This document shows positions 1 to 6,709 of a stretch of 12,675 nt of DNA, piece by piece. Both the position numbers and the translations under genes were made by a program. The stretch's first letter is position 1; each line of letters starts with the position of its first letter. The DNA comes from an uncultured Flammeovirgaceae bacterium (GTDB lineage: Bacteria; Bacteroidota; Bacteroidia; Cytophagales; Cyclobacteriaceae). Location of the stretch: assembly GCA_946886805.1 (NCBI GenBank), contig CAMPJM010000059.1:1-12675 (forward strand), read 5' to 3'. Below the pieces are notes generated by a model that saw only the letters and a program-made list of their open reading frames with translations, ran no database searches and had not been told where the DNA came from.

Positions 1-1
1 C

Positions 2-1405
2 TATAACATCTATGATCATATTTTTGAAGAATATAAATCCTTTAACTACGATTCTGCTTTTAACTACCTTCTTAAGCTTCAAAAAATAGGTTACGAATTA
101 GGCGATTCAACAAAAATTGCTTCGGCAAAAGTCAAGTCAGGGTTTATCTTCCTTTCTTCTGGAATGTTTAAAGAAGCTTTCGATTCTTTGAATACCGTTG
201 ACGGGAACAATTTGGATGAAAGCCTGAAAATTGAATACTATAAATTACTTTCGATCTTATATTATGGCCTCGCTGATCTGAAAGACCGTCATTATTTTCC
301 TGTTTATGAAGCAAAAGGCCATCAATACATCGATTCTGTAGTAAAATATTCTTTTTCTGGTTCTTATAATCTGCTGTATCACAGAGGATTAAGAAATACA
401 CGTAAATCCCGTATTGAAGAAGGATTGGATGATTTGTCGCGTCTCATGAAGAGGGATTCGCTGACTTTGCATCAAAAGGCAATAATAGCATCTACCCTAA
501 GTGATATCTATTTACAAATGGATGAAACGGATAAGGGGATTACCTTGCTGGCGGAAGCAGCCATTTACGACATACGGTCAGCTACGAAGGAAACTGCTGC
601 TATTTTAACGCTGGCAGATATTTTATACCAGCAAGGGGATATAAAAAGAGCTTATACCTACACAAAAAAAGCGCTGGAAGATGCCAATTTCTATGGTGCC
701 AGGCATAGAAAAATTCAGGTGGGAACCATTCTTCCAATTATTGAAGAAGAAAAAATAAATACGGTAGAAAGCCAAAAAAGGCTATTGATTATATATGCCG
801 TGATAGTCACCATCCTGTCAATTTCTGTAGTTGTGTTCGTATTTATTATTCTTAAACAGTTAAGGAAACTAAAAAAAGCGGACAAAAAGATCATCGAAAC
901 TAATGTTGCTCTACAGGATACCAACCATAAACTGCTAGAGGCCAATAAAATAAAGGAAGAATATATTGGTTATTATTTCAATATCAATTCGGATTACCTG
1001 GAAAAAATAGAAAAATTCAAGAGGTCAATTGATAAGAATTTAATGGCCCACAAGTATGATAATTTAAAATTCATTGTCAATAGTATTGACCTGAAAAAAG
1101 AGCGGACTGAGTTGTACCAAAATTTTGACAAAGTTTTCCTGAAGCTGTTCCCTGATTTTATTTCAAGCTTTAATGCACTGTTTAAAGTAGAGGATCAAAT
1201 AAAACTGTCGGAAAATGAATTGCTCAATACGGACCTGAGGATCTTTGCATTAATAAGAATGGGTATTACTGAGAATGATAAGATAGCCAAAATCCTGGAA
1301 TTTTCTGTAAACACTATCTACGCCTATAAAACCAAGATAAAAAATAAATCTATTGTTCCTAATGAGGAATTTGAAAAGAAAATAATGGCGATCAAACCTA
1401 TATAA
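2..1405 (+). CDS. SusR-like membrane-bound regulator (TPR / TM / DUF6377-type HTH), 5'-truncated
   Basis: This is the C-terminal 467 codons of a one-piece signal-transducing transcriptional regulator. The frame is open to the left edge (54 codons before the first Met at 164), so the real start lies outside the window and 164 should not be used as start. Counting from that Met, residues about 1-190 are helical with TPR-like repeats (for example around 117-135 and 148-172). A single strong transmembrane helix lies at about 207-230, followed by a charged coiled coil at about 231-265. A C-terminal LuxR-like helix-turn-helix lies at about 358-395 (FALIRMGI, then KIAKILEFSVNTIYAYKTK). This layout matches the DUF6377 family, to which I recall the starch regulator SusR belonging. 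In that model a periplasmic or membrane sensor region detects an oligosaccharide and the cytoplasmic HTH activates the susCD operon. The gene converges on the PUL at its distal end, which supports it being the cognate regulator. Family call is confident; ligand unknown. Confidence 0.85.
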   Translation, partial: YNIYDHIFEEYKSFNYDSAFNYLLKLQKIGYELGDSTKIASAKVKSGFIFLSSGMFKEAFDSLNTVDGNNLDESLKIEYYKLLSILYYGLADLKDRHYFPVYEAKGHQYIDSVVKYSFSGSYNLLYHRGLRNTRKSRIEEGLDDLSRLMKRDSLTLHQKAIIASTLSDIYLQMDETDKGITLLAEAAIYDIRSATKETAAILTLADILYQQGDIKRAYTYTKKALEDANFYGARHRKIQVGTILPIIEEEKINTVESQKRLLIIYAVIVTILSISVVVFVFIILKQLRKLKKADKKIIETNVALQDTNHKLLEANKIKEEYIGYYFNINSDYLEKIEKFKRSIDKNLMAHKYDNLKFIVNSIDLKKERTELYQNFDKVFLKLFPDFISSFNALFKVEDQIKLSENELLNTDLRIFALIRMGITENDKIAKILEFSVNTIYAYKTKIKNKSIVPNEEFEKKIMAIKPI

Positions 1406-1421
1406 AACAAAAGGAAGATAA

Positions 1422-1620
1422 ATGACAGGCCACCGAAGCCTTATCACCTGTTTGGGATCAAGCTATATTTTTGGGAAGGACATTTTCAAATACGGCGAAA
1501 TAAATTTTGGCTATAGTTGTGAGGGATCCCGGAACAGGTCCGGGAATGTGCGTTATGGGTTGTTTTTCAGTTATTTAAGCCACAGCAAAACCGTAAAAGG
1601 CAGAATGATTCTAAATTAGA
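1422..1620 (+). other. Intergenic segment with no supportable gene
   Basis: Between the regulator stop and the terminator hairpin a 65-codon frame is open (ATG at 1422). Its product has no recognisable domain, signal peptide or family resemblance, and the frame runs straight through the GC-rich inverted repeat at 1527-1545. I do not regard it as a gene. The segment is best described as spacer DNA between convergent transcription units. Confidence 0.5.
1527..1545. repeat. Short GC-rich perfect hairpin (7-bp stem, 5-nt loop)
   Basis: TCCCGGA at 1527-1533 pairs exactly with TCCGGGA at 1539-1545 around the loop ACAGG. It is GC-rich in AT-rich surroundings and has no T-run after it, so it does not look like an intrinsic terminator. 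Its form resembles small REP-like intergenic palindromes, but a single copy is seen here, so repeat status is a guess. Confidence 0.4.
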
Positions 1621-1624
1621 CCAA

Positions 1625-1662
1625 TAAAGAGAAGCACGTTTCTCCGTACGGGCTTCTCTTTA
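1625..1662. terminator. Bidirectional intrinsic terminator between convergent regulator and PUL operon
   Basis: A perfect 11-bp inverted repeat pairs 1625-1635 (TAAAGAGAAGC) with 1652-1662 (GCTTCTCTTTA), with a 16-nt loop that can pair further (ACG/CGT at 1636-1638 and 1645-1647). Both outward arms end in A/T-rich runs that give U-rich RNA on either strand. It lies 219 nt after the regulator stop and about 100 nt after the GH97 stop, where a shared terminator is expected. Confidence 0.65.
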
Positions 1663-1669
1663 CTTTTAC

Positions 1670-1759
1670 CTACGATTTAGGACATCCTTTATCAATAAAA
1701 AAAATGATATTACTCCCCAACTCTTCCGCTTGATCCGTTGTTTGCTGCATATTCCCCAT
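1670..1759 (-). CDS. Possible 29-codon micro-ORF after GH97 (doubtful)
   Basis: Directly after the GH97 stop, in the same frame and separated only by the TAA and two codons, an ATG opens a 29-codon frame (starts MGNMQQTTDQAEEL, ends FFIDKGCPKS) and stops 7 nt before the terminator stem. A purine-rich ACGAGGG precedes the ATG. No family is recognised. It could be a small operon-terminal peptide, the remnant of a longer gene, or chance. The last is most likely for so short a frame. Confidence 0.18.
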   Translation of the reverse strand: MGNMQQTTDQAEELGSNIIFFIDKGCPKS

Positions 1760-1765
1760 CCCTCG

Positions 1766-3850
1766 TTATTTTGCCATAATGCTAATAGCCGCACCACCTC
1801 CGGCGGCCAATTGCAGGTTTAATTTTGTATCGCTATTCACCGTGCGTGTCTCAATGGCATAATCAACAGGATTATTTTGCCAATGGGCATTTTCACCATC
1901 CTTATAGACCGTTGCTTCGTAATTTTTCCCTTCTTCCAAAAAGCTCAGATCCACCACGACATCCCGCGGATTTTCATCTGTTATGGCACCGATAAACCAA
2001 TCGTTCGTTCCTCTTTCTTTTCGGGCTACAGTTATTTGGTCTCCAATTACTGCATTTAAAATTTCAGTACGGTCCCAATCCACACCCACATCCCTGATAA
2101 ATTGAAATGCGGGATGTCCAAGGTAATGCTCAGGCAGATCTGCAGCCATCTGAACGGGGCTATAGATCACTACGTAGGCCGCAAGCTGATGCGCCAGCGT
2201 TGTATTTACCTGATTTGATTCCTTATAGGGTTCCAGTTTTATATTAAAGATCCCGGGTGTATAATCAATAGGACCAGCCAGCATTCTTGTGAACGGAAGG
2301 ATTGTCAGATGTTCTGGAGGATTGCCGCCATCACTGGCCCAAGCATTAAATTCCTGGCCTCTAACGCCTTCACCAGAGATAAGATTGGGGTAGGTTCGTC
2401 TGAGTCCTGTTGGTTTTATGGGTTCATGTACATTCACTGCTACCTTATGTTTTGCAGCGGTTTCCACCACTCTTCTGTAGTGATTTACCATCCACTGTCC
2501 ATGATGATGTTCTCCATCGGGAATAATTTTGCCCACGTAACCTGTTTTAACAGACCCTACTCCTAAGTTCTGCATTAATTGAAAAGCCGAATCCATTTGC
2601 TTGTCATAGGTACGTGGGGCCGCAGCCGTTTCGTGGTGCATAATTATTTCTACACCCTTGCTTTTTCCATATTTCACCACTTCTTCCAAATCATAATCTT
2701 CATAGGGAGTAACAAAATCAAAAACTCCTTCCCTTTCTTTTCCTGTCCATCTGTCCCAACCCGTATTCCAACCTTCTACCAATACTCCCTTGATGTTATT
2801 TTCAGCAGCAAAATCGATGTACCTTTTGGCGTTTTCGGTTGTGGCGCCATGTTTTCCGCCTTCCATATCCCAGCCTGACTTATTTAAGTGCATTTCCCAC
2901 CAAATGCCAATGTATTTCATAGGCTGCACCCAGGAAACATCCCCAAGTTTGTTTGGCTCATTCAAATTAAGGATCATTTTTGACCGGATAAGATCGCCTG
3001 CTTTTTCTGAAATCTGAATGGTTCTCCAGGGAGTTTCAAATGGCAAAGTACGCTTCACCGCATAACCCAATCTTTCTGAGCTGACAAGACTGCTTTTCAA
3101 GGCAAAGTCAACTGTATCTACTAAAAGCGTCATGCTTGCATAATCTGTCAGATTTGCTTCATGAATGCTCAAGTGAACGCCATTATCCATTTTCATCGTC
3201 AACGGAGTGTGTACAGCATTCTCTCGGATCGCACTTTGAGTAATCCCCGGATCGCCTAAATTGAGGGCGTCTATCTTAGAAATATTCGTGTGATTATACA
3301 GGTGTTCATAACTATCCCAGTCTCCGGGCATCCACCAGGCTTCGTGATCTTCGGTAAGCTGAAATTCGGTATTTTCATTCAGGATCATTACTTCTTTTAG
3401 CTGTTCCTGCTCAGGAAAGCTATAGCGGAATCCCAGGCCATCATCATAAATCCTGAAAATAATATTCACAAACCTGGGCTTACTACTGTTTTCTTTCAAA
3501 CTGACTGTTAACTCATTATAATTATTTACCACTTCTCTTTGTTCCCCCCAGGGAAGTTCCCAATTTTCATTGAGGGAATCTTTCACTGTTTTTACGATTT
3601 CGAAATTTTCTTTTAGGGCTGGTTGGTCCTTTAATTCAAAGCCAAGAAGGGAAGTATCGATTACTACCTGGTCATGAAAAAAGACCTGGTAAGCCGGCGC
3701 CTTATCAGCAGTCAGAAAAAATTTTACTTTTATATTTCCAGAGGGAGACAATACCTGTGAAGAAGGAACTGTTTGTTTATCTCCACAAGCATTCATTAGG
3801 CTTAGCCATAGGAATAACATCAAGGCGTTCGCTAGGAATTTTGATTTCAT
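1766..3850 (-). CDS. GH97 inverting alpha-glucosidase (SusB-type) lipoprotein
   Basis: This exo-acting alpha-glucosidase should release glucose from the non-reducing end of imported alpha-gluco-oligosaccharides. The N-terminus is a signal peptide with probable lipidation at Cys22 (LMNAC). The GH97 N-terminal beta-sandwich covers about 32-285, the (beta/alpha)8 catalytic domain about 290-565, and the C-terminal beta domain about 575-694. SusB-type catalytic and calcium glutamates are all visible: E407 in HHET, E476 in VNVHE, E494 and E500 in the GEGVRGQEF segment, and probably E162. From recalled SusB numbering (E439, E508, E526, E532), the spacings of 69, 18 and 24 residues are identical. The GYVG strand is of the SusB type and lacks the nucleophile Asp of retaining GH97 alpha-galactosidases. 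At 694 residues it is slightly shorter than SusB (738). It is the last operon gene, 26 nt after the GH71-like gene. Family and mechanism are firm; linkage preference is not shown by sequence. Confidence 0.95.
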   Translation of the reverse strand: MKSKFLANALMLFLWLSLMNACGDKQTVPSSQVLSPSGNIKVKFFLTADKAPAYQVFFHDQVVIDTSLLGFELKDQPALKENFEIVKTVKDSLNENWELPWGEQREVVNNYNELTVSLKENSSKPRFVNIIFRIYDDGLGFRYSFPEQEQLKEVMILNENTEFQLTEDHEAWWMPGDWDSYEHLYNHTNISKIDALNLGDPGITQSAIRENAVHTPLTMKMDNGVHLSIHEANLTDYASMTLLVDTVDFALKSSLVSSERLGYAVKRTLPFETPWRTIQISEKAGDLIRSKMILNLNEPNKLGDVSWVQPMKYIGIWWEMHLNKSGWDMEGGKHGATTENAKRYIDFAAENNIKGVLVEGWNTGWDRWTGKEREGVFDFVTPYEDYDLEEVVKYGKSKGVEIIMHHETAAAPRTYDKQMDSAFQLMQNLGVGSVKTGYVGKIIPDGEHHHGQWMVNHYRRVVETAAKHKVAVNVHEPIKPTGLRRTYPNLISGEGVRGQEFNAWASDGGNPPEHLTILPFTRMLAGPIDYTPGIFNIKLEPYKESNQVNTTLAHQLAAYVVIYSPVQMAADLPEHYLGHPAFQFIRDVGVDWDRTEILNAVIGDQITVARKERGTNDWFIGAITDENPRDVVVDLSFLEEGKNYEATVYKDGENAHWQNNPVDYAIETRTVNSDTKLNLQLAAGGGAAISIMAK

Positions 3851-3876
3851 GCTATTTTTTTATTTAAATTATTTTT

Positions 3877-5118
3877 CTACTTTTCAATACCCTCCATTAG
3901 TTTTATTGCCTTTTCATCCTGCAATGAAATAAGGTAATAAAAAACCTGCGTTAATTGCTTTTGTACGTTAGGGTTGTTCTTATGCTGTCTTTTCAACAAA
4001 TAATAATTGTAAATCGACTCTAAATGTACTTTGGTATATTCGATACCGGTAAAAGCCTGTGTAAGCTCCAAAAAAGAAAACCCAAATTCCTGCGTGGGTT
4101 CAATCATTGTCCCTTCCCCGAAATCGTTCCAGGTGATTAGTTGCAGGTATTCCATTTTATTATCCTTTGCCATCTTTAGCAAGTTTTCGAATAACTTTCC
4201 GTCTTCGTAGGCTATGTCGTTTAATGCAGTCTTTCCCCAACCTCCATCTTCATAAAAATCGTTGAATCCGGGGTAGGCTCCTCCTATATACTGTTCAAAA
4301 TTGGTTTTATTGGCATATTTTACTTCCATAGCAGTACCGTCAACCCATATATATTCGCCTATTGCGTTTGTATATTGGGTATTGTTTGTCAGGGAAGAAT
4401 GGCCGTAAAGAGGAAAAAAAGCAGGTTTCTCGCTCATTTTACTGAATATTGAATTCCAATCCTCAGGTGTTTTAATGATTTGCGGGCCAAAAATCATTAG
4501 CAAAGGTTTGTCATCTATCTTTATATAATTGTCTTTTATAAAAAACTCCTTTTCAAGGTATTCCATATCCAGACCTACCTGTGTAATTTTTTGCTCGTCG
4601 CTATTCATTTCATCCCGTAATGTCTGGTCTTCATAAACAATGGCAAACTCAAGCCCTACTTTTTCCAAAACAGCTACAATAGCTTCCGTATTTCTTTTAT
4701 TTAGGGGGTAATCATACAACTCACGGGTACCATACCAGTCGATAAGGATCCCATCGATCCCTGCATATTTCATTAAGAGAAAATGGTACTCCAGTACATC
4801 CTGATCACTGGAAGCATAGGGACCTATTAGCGGATAATAATGTGCAGCAATCTGCCGCTTACCATTTTCATCGATTAGCTCCGGATTTTTATTAGCCATC
4901 GTCCAGTGCTGTCCCCATTTACCGTTGTCACTCGTAGTCGGATCTTCGAACCAGGGCATATAGTGAACCCACACCTTCATGGGATTCGTCTTTATCACGG
5001 AAACCGGATCAAATATTTGCAATTGAATTTCATCCGGATTTTTGCCGGGATCGTCACGATCATTGCATCCTGCCAACGTGGCCAGCAACAGGAATGGGAT
5101 TATCAATTTTCTATTCAT
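3877..5118 (-). CDS. GH71/99-like glycoside hydrolase lipoprotein, candidate endo-alpha-1,3-glucanase
   Basis: This is probably a surface or periplasmic endo-acting hydrolase that makes the first cuts in the polysaccharide. I chose the ATG at 5118 because it gives a standard lipoprotein signal peptide (MNRK, hydrophobic core, LAGC with Cys18). An in-frame ATG at 5154 would add 12 residues ahead of it. The remaining ~390 residues read as a TIM barrel of the GH71/GH99-like type: VWVHYMPWF near 49-57, GIDGILIDWYG at 120-130, and the active-site strand ITWNDFGEG at 328-336. In GH99 this last site is NEWxEG with two catalytic Glu. Here it is D332-x-x-E335, the WND(Y/F)GE form I associate with fungal GH71 alpha-1,3-glucanases. 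The gene follows SusD by about 60 nt and precedes GH97 by 26 nt. Fold and family group are well supported; alpha-1,3-glucan specificity is inferred. An alpha-mannan or other alpha-linked substrate remains possible. Confidence 0.85.
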   Translation of the reverse strand: MNRKLIIPFLLLATLAGCNDRDDPGKNPDEIQLQIFDPVSVIKTNPMKVWVHYMPWFEDPTTSDNGKWGQHWTMANKNPELIDENGKRQIAAHYYPLIGPYASSDQDVLEYHFLLMKYAGIDGILIDWYGTRELYDYPLNKRNTEAIVAVLEKVGLEFAIVYEDQTLRDEMNSDEQKITQVGLDMEYLEKEFFIKDNYIKIDDKPLLMIFGPQIIKTPEDWNSIFSKMSEKPAFFPLYGHSSLTNNTQYTNAIGEYIWVDGTAMEVKYANKTNFEQYIGGAYPGFNDFYEDGGWGKTALNDIAYEDGKLFENLLKMAKDNKMEYLQLITWNDFGEGTMIEPTQEFGFSFLELTQAFTGIEYTKVHLESIYNYYLLKRQHKNNPNVQKQLTQVFYYLISLQDEKAIKLMEGIEK

Positions 5119-5177
5119 ATACAAAGGAGATAATTCCTCCGGTGACTTATTCATGTCCCCGGAGGAATGAATGAGAT

Positions 5178-6707
5178 TTAATAGCCAGGGTTTTGAACCA
5201 GTTTATTATTTTTGCTGATTTCCTGCTGTGGTATTGGAAACAGACCCGTATGTTTGTCGGCTGGATCTGCCCCTTTTTCCCACCATGCTTCGAAGAATGT
5301 ACCAAAACGAATATTGTCTGTACGCCTGTGGTCTTCAAAAACAAATTCCCTCCTTAGTTCCTGATCGATAAAGTCAAGATCAATTACTTCCGGAGTGCTC
5401 AGCCCAACTCTGCTCCTAATTTGCTCTACAAATGGATGTGCGGCAGCGGAATTGCCTAAACGTACATAACATTCAGCTTGCATCATCAGTACCTCAGCAT
5501 AACGCATCAGCACCATATCATAATCCCTTTCCCAGGCATCTCCGGCCTTGTCTTCATATTTACTTAATCGCCCTCCCTCGTTTTGAGGTGCTTCATTGAC
5601 ATTTGTAATTTCTTCTGTGTAGATCAATGGGTTACCGGAAGCAGGCATAATAATGGTGGAACCGGTTCTCAAATCTATCTGGGGTCCCATCAGAATAGAA
5701 TTACGGCGGATATCGTTTTCCTCAAAAGCAGAATAAAGGCCAGGCTGGGCAGCAATTCCATTTCCACACCACTGATAATTTCCAGTTGCAGAGAAAGCCC
5801 ATTTTTGTTCATAATGGTAGGTCATGGAAGCGAGATAATTACCCACCGTACCGCTTTTACCATCATACGGAATGCTGAAAATGATTTCCTGGGATGTCTG
5901 ATTTTCTGTTTGGAAATTGGCAAAATAATCAGGCGCCAACTGTCCTGAAATTTTACTACATACTGTCAAACAATCTTCCCAACGTGCCTCACCGATATAT
6001 ACTTCAGAATTCAAATATAATCTGGCCAACAATAGATTCGCAGCGTTCTTTGTAAAACGTCCATAAGCGTTTTCAGGTAAATAATCTATATTGTCGAGCA
6101 GTTCTTTTTCGACAAAATTATATACCTCGGCTCTGGAAGAAGTTGCCGGTGTTTCTGATGTTACATAGGAAGTATCTATGGGGACATTTCCATATAGATC
6201 CAGTAATTTAAAATAATAATATGCACGTAATGCCTTCAATTCGGCGTACAAAGGCTTGCTTGCCTCCGGATCCAATCCTGATTGCTTTACCTGGTAAATG
6301 ATCGCATTGGCGGCAGCAATACCATTGTAGCAATATTTCCAAGGTGCCCAAATTTTAGGATTGTCCGCTGTCCAGGTATGCTTCTGAATATCTAAATAGA
6401 CGCCATTATCAAACCAGTCACCGCCCACACGGGTAGGAATTACGCATTCATCGGAAGCAATGGATGTAACAAAGAAAACAAATTCACTAGTGGGAAAATA
6501 GTTTACCCCATCAGAAGCCCCTCCTCTTAAAGAGGAGTATGCACGCCCTACAATTGTTTCTATTTCTGCCGGTGTTTTGCCATATTCGGAAGATTTAACT
6601 TTATCGTACAGGTCCTCAGACAGGTCTGTACAAGCAGATAGAAGGAGAATACTGACAATAAAAGATATTTTTAATGATATTTTCATGAGATTAGATTTTG
6701 TAATCAT
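5178..6707 (-). CDS. SusD/RagB-family surface glycan-binding lipoprotein
   Basis: This lipid-anchored lid protein binds the oligosaccharide and hands it to the SusC channel. The signal peptide ends in the lipobox LLSAC (Cys26 from the first Met). A second in-frame ATG at 6686 gives an equally good signal peptide starting MKISLKISF and cannot be excluded. The TPR-like helical scaffold is visible (ALRAYYYFKLLDLYGNVPI near 165-185; VLMRYAEVLMMQAECYVRLG in the C-terminal third). The C-terminus has the typical family ending with ELRREFVFEDHRRTDNIRFG and GLFPIPQQEI. Length (509 aa) is usual for SusD proteins. The gene begins 2 nt after the susC stop, as expected for a translationally linked SusCD pair. 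Family is certain; ligand is unknown. Confidence 0.96.
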   Translation of the reverse strand: MITKSNLMKISLKISFIVSILLLSACTDLSEDLYDKVKSSEYGKTPAEIETIVGRAYSSLRGGASDGVNYFPTSEFVFFVTSIASDECVIPTRVGGDWFDNGVYLDIQKHTWTADNPKIWAPWKYCYNGIAAANAIIYQVKQSGLDPEASKPLYAELKALRAYYYFKLLDLYGNVPIDTSYVTSETPATSSRAEVYNFVEKELLDNIDYLPENAYGRFTKNAANLLLARLYLNSEVYIGEARWEDCLTVCSKISGQLAPDYFANFQTENQTSQEIIFSIPYDGKSGTVGNYLASMTYHYEQKWAFSATGNYQWCGNGIAAQPGLYSAFEENDIRRNSILMGPQIDLRTGSTIIMPASGNPLIYTEEITNVNEAPQNEGGRLSKYEDKAGDAWERDYDMVLMRYAEVLMMQAECYVRLGNSAAAHPFVEQIRSRVGLSTPEVIDLDFIDQELRREFVFEDHRRTDNIRFGTFFEAWWEKGADPADKHTGLFPIPQQEISKNNKLVQNPGY

Positions 6708-6709
6708 AA

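Noticed and set aside
1422..1619. 65-codon plus-strand frame between regulator and terminator
   Set aside because: No domain, signal peptide or family resemblance; it crosses the GC-rich hairpin and reads like spacer DNA.
1877..3017. Several 60-99-codon plus-strand frames inside GH97
   Set aside because: They are antisense to a gene with a full catalytic signature and have no features of their own.
5119..5154. Longer N-terminus for the GH71-like protein, starting MNKSPEEL
   Set aside because: It places 12 mostly polar residues before a complete lipoprotein signal peptide; the ATG at 5118 gives a normal one.
5147..5344. 65-codon minus-strand frame overlapping the SusD 3' end and the GH71-like start
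   Set aside because: Alternative frame within the well-supported SusD C-terminus; no recognisable product.
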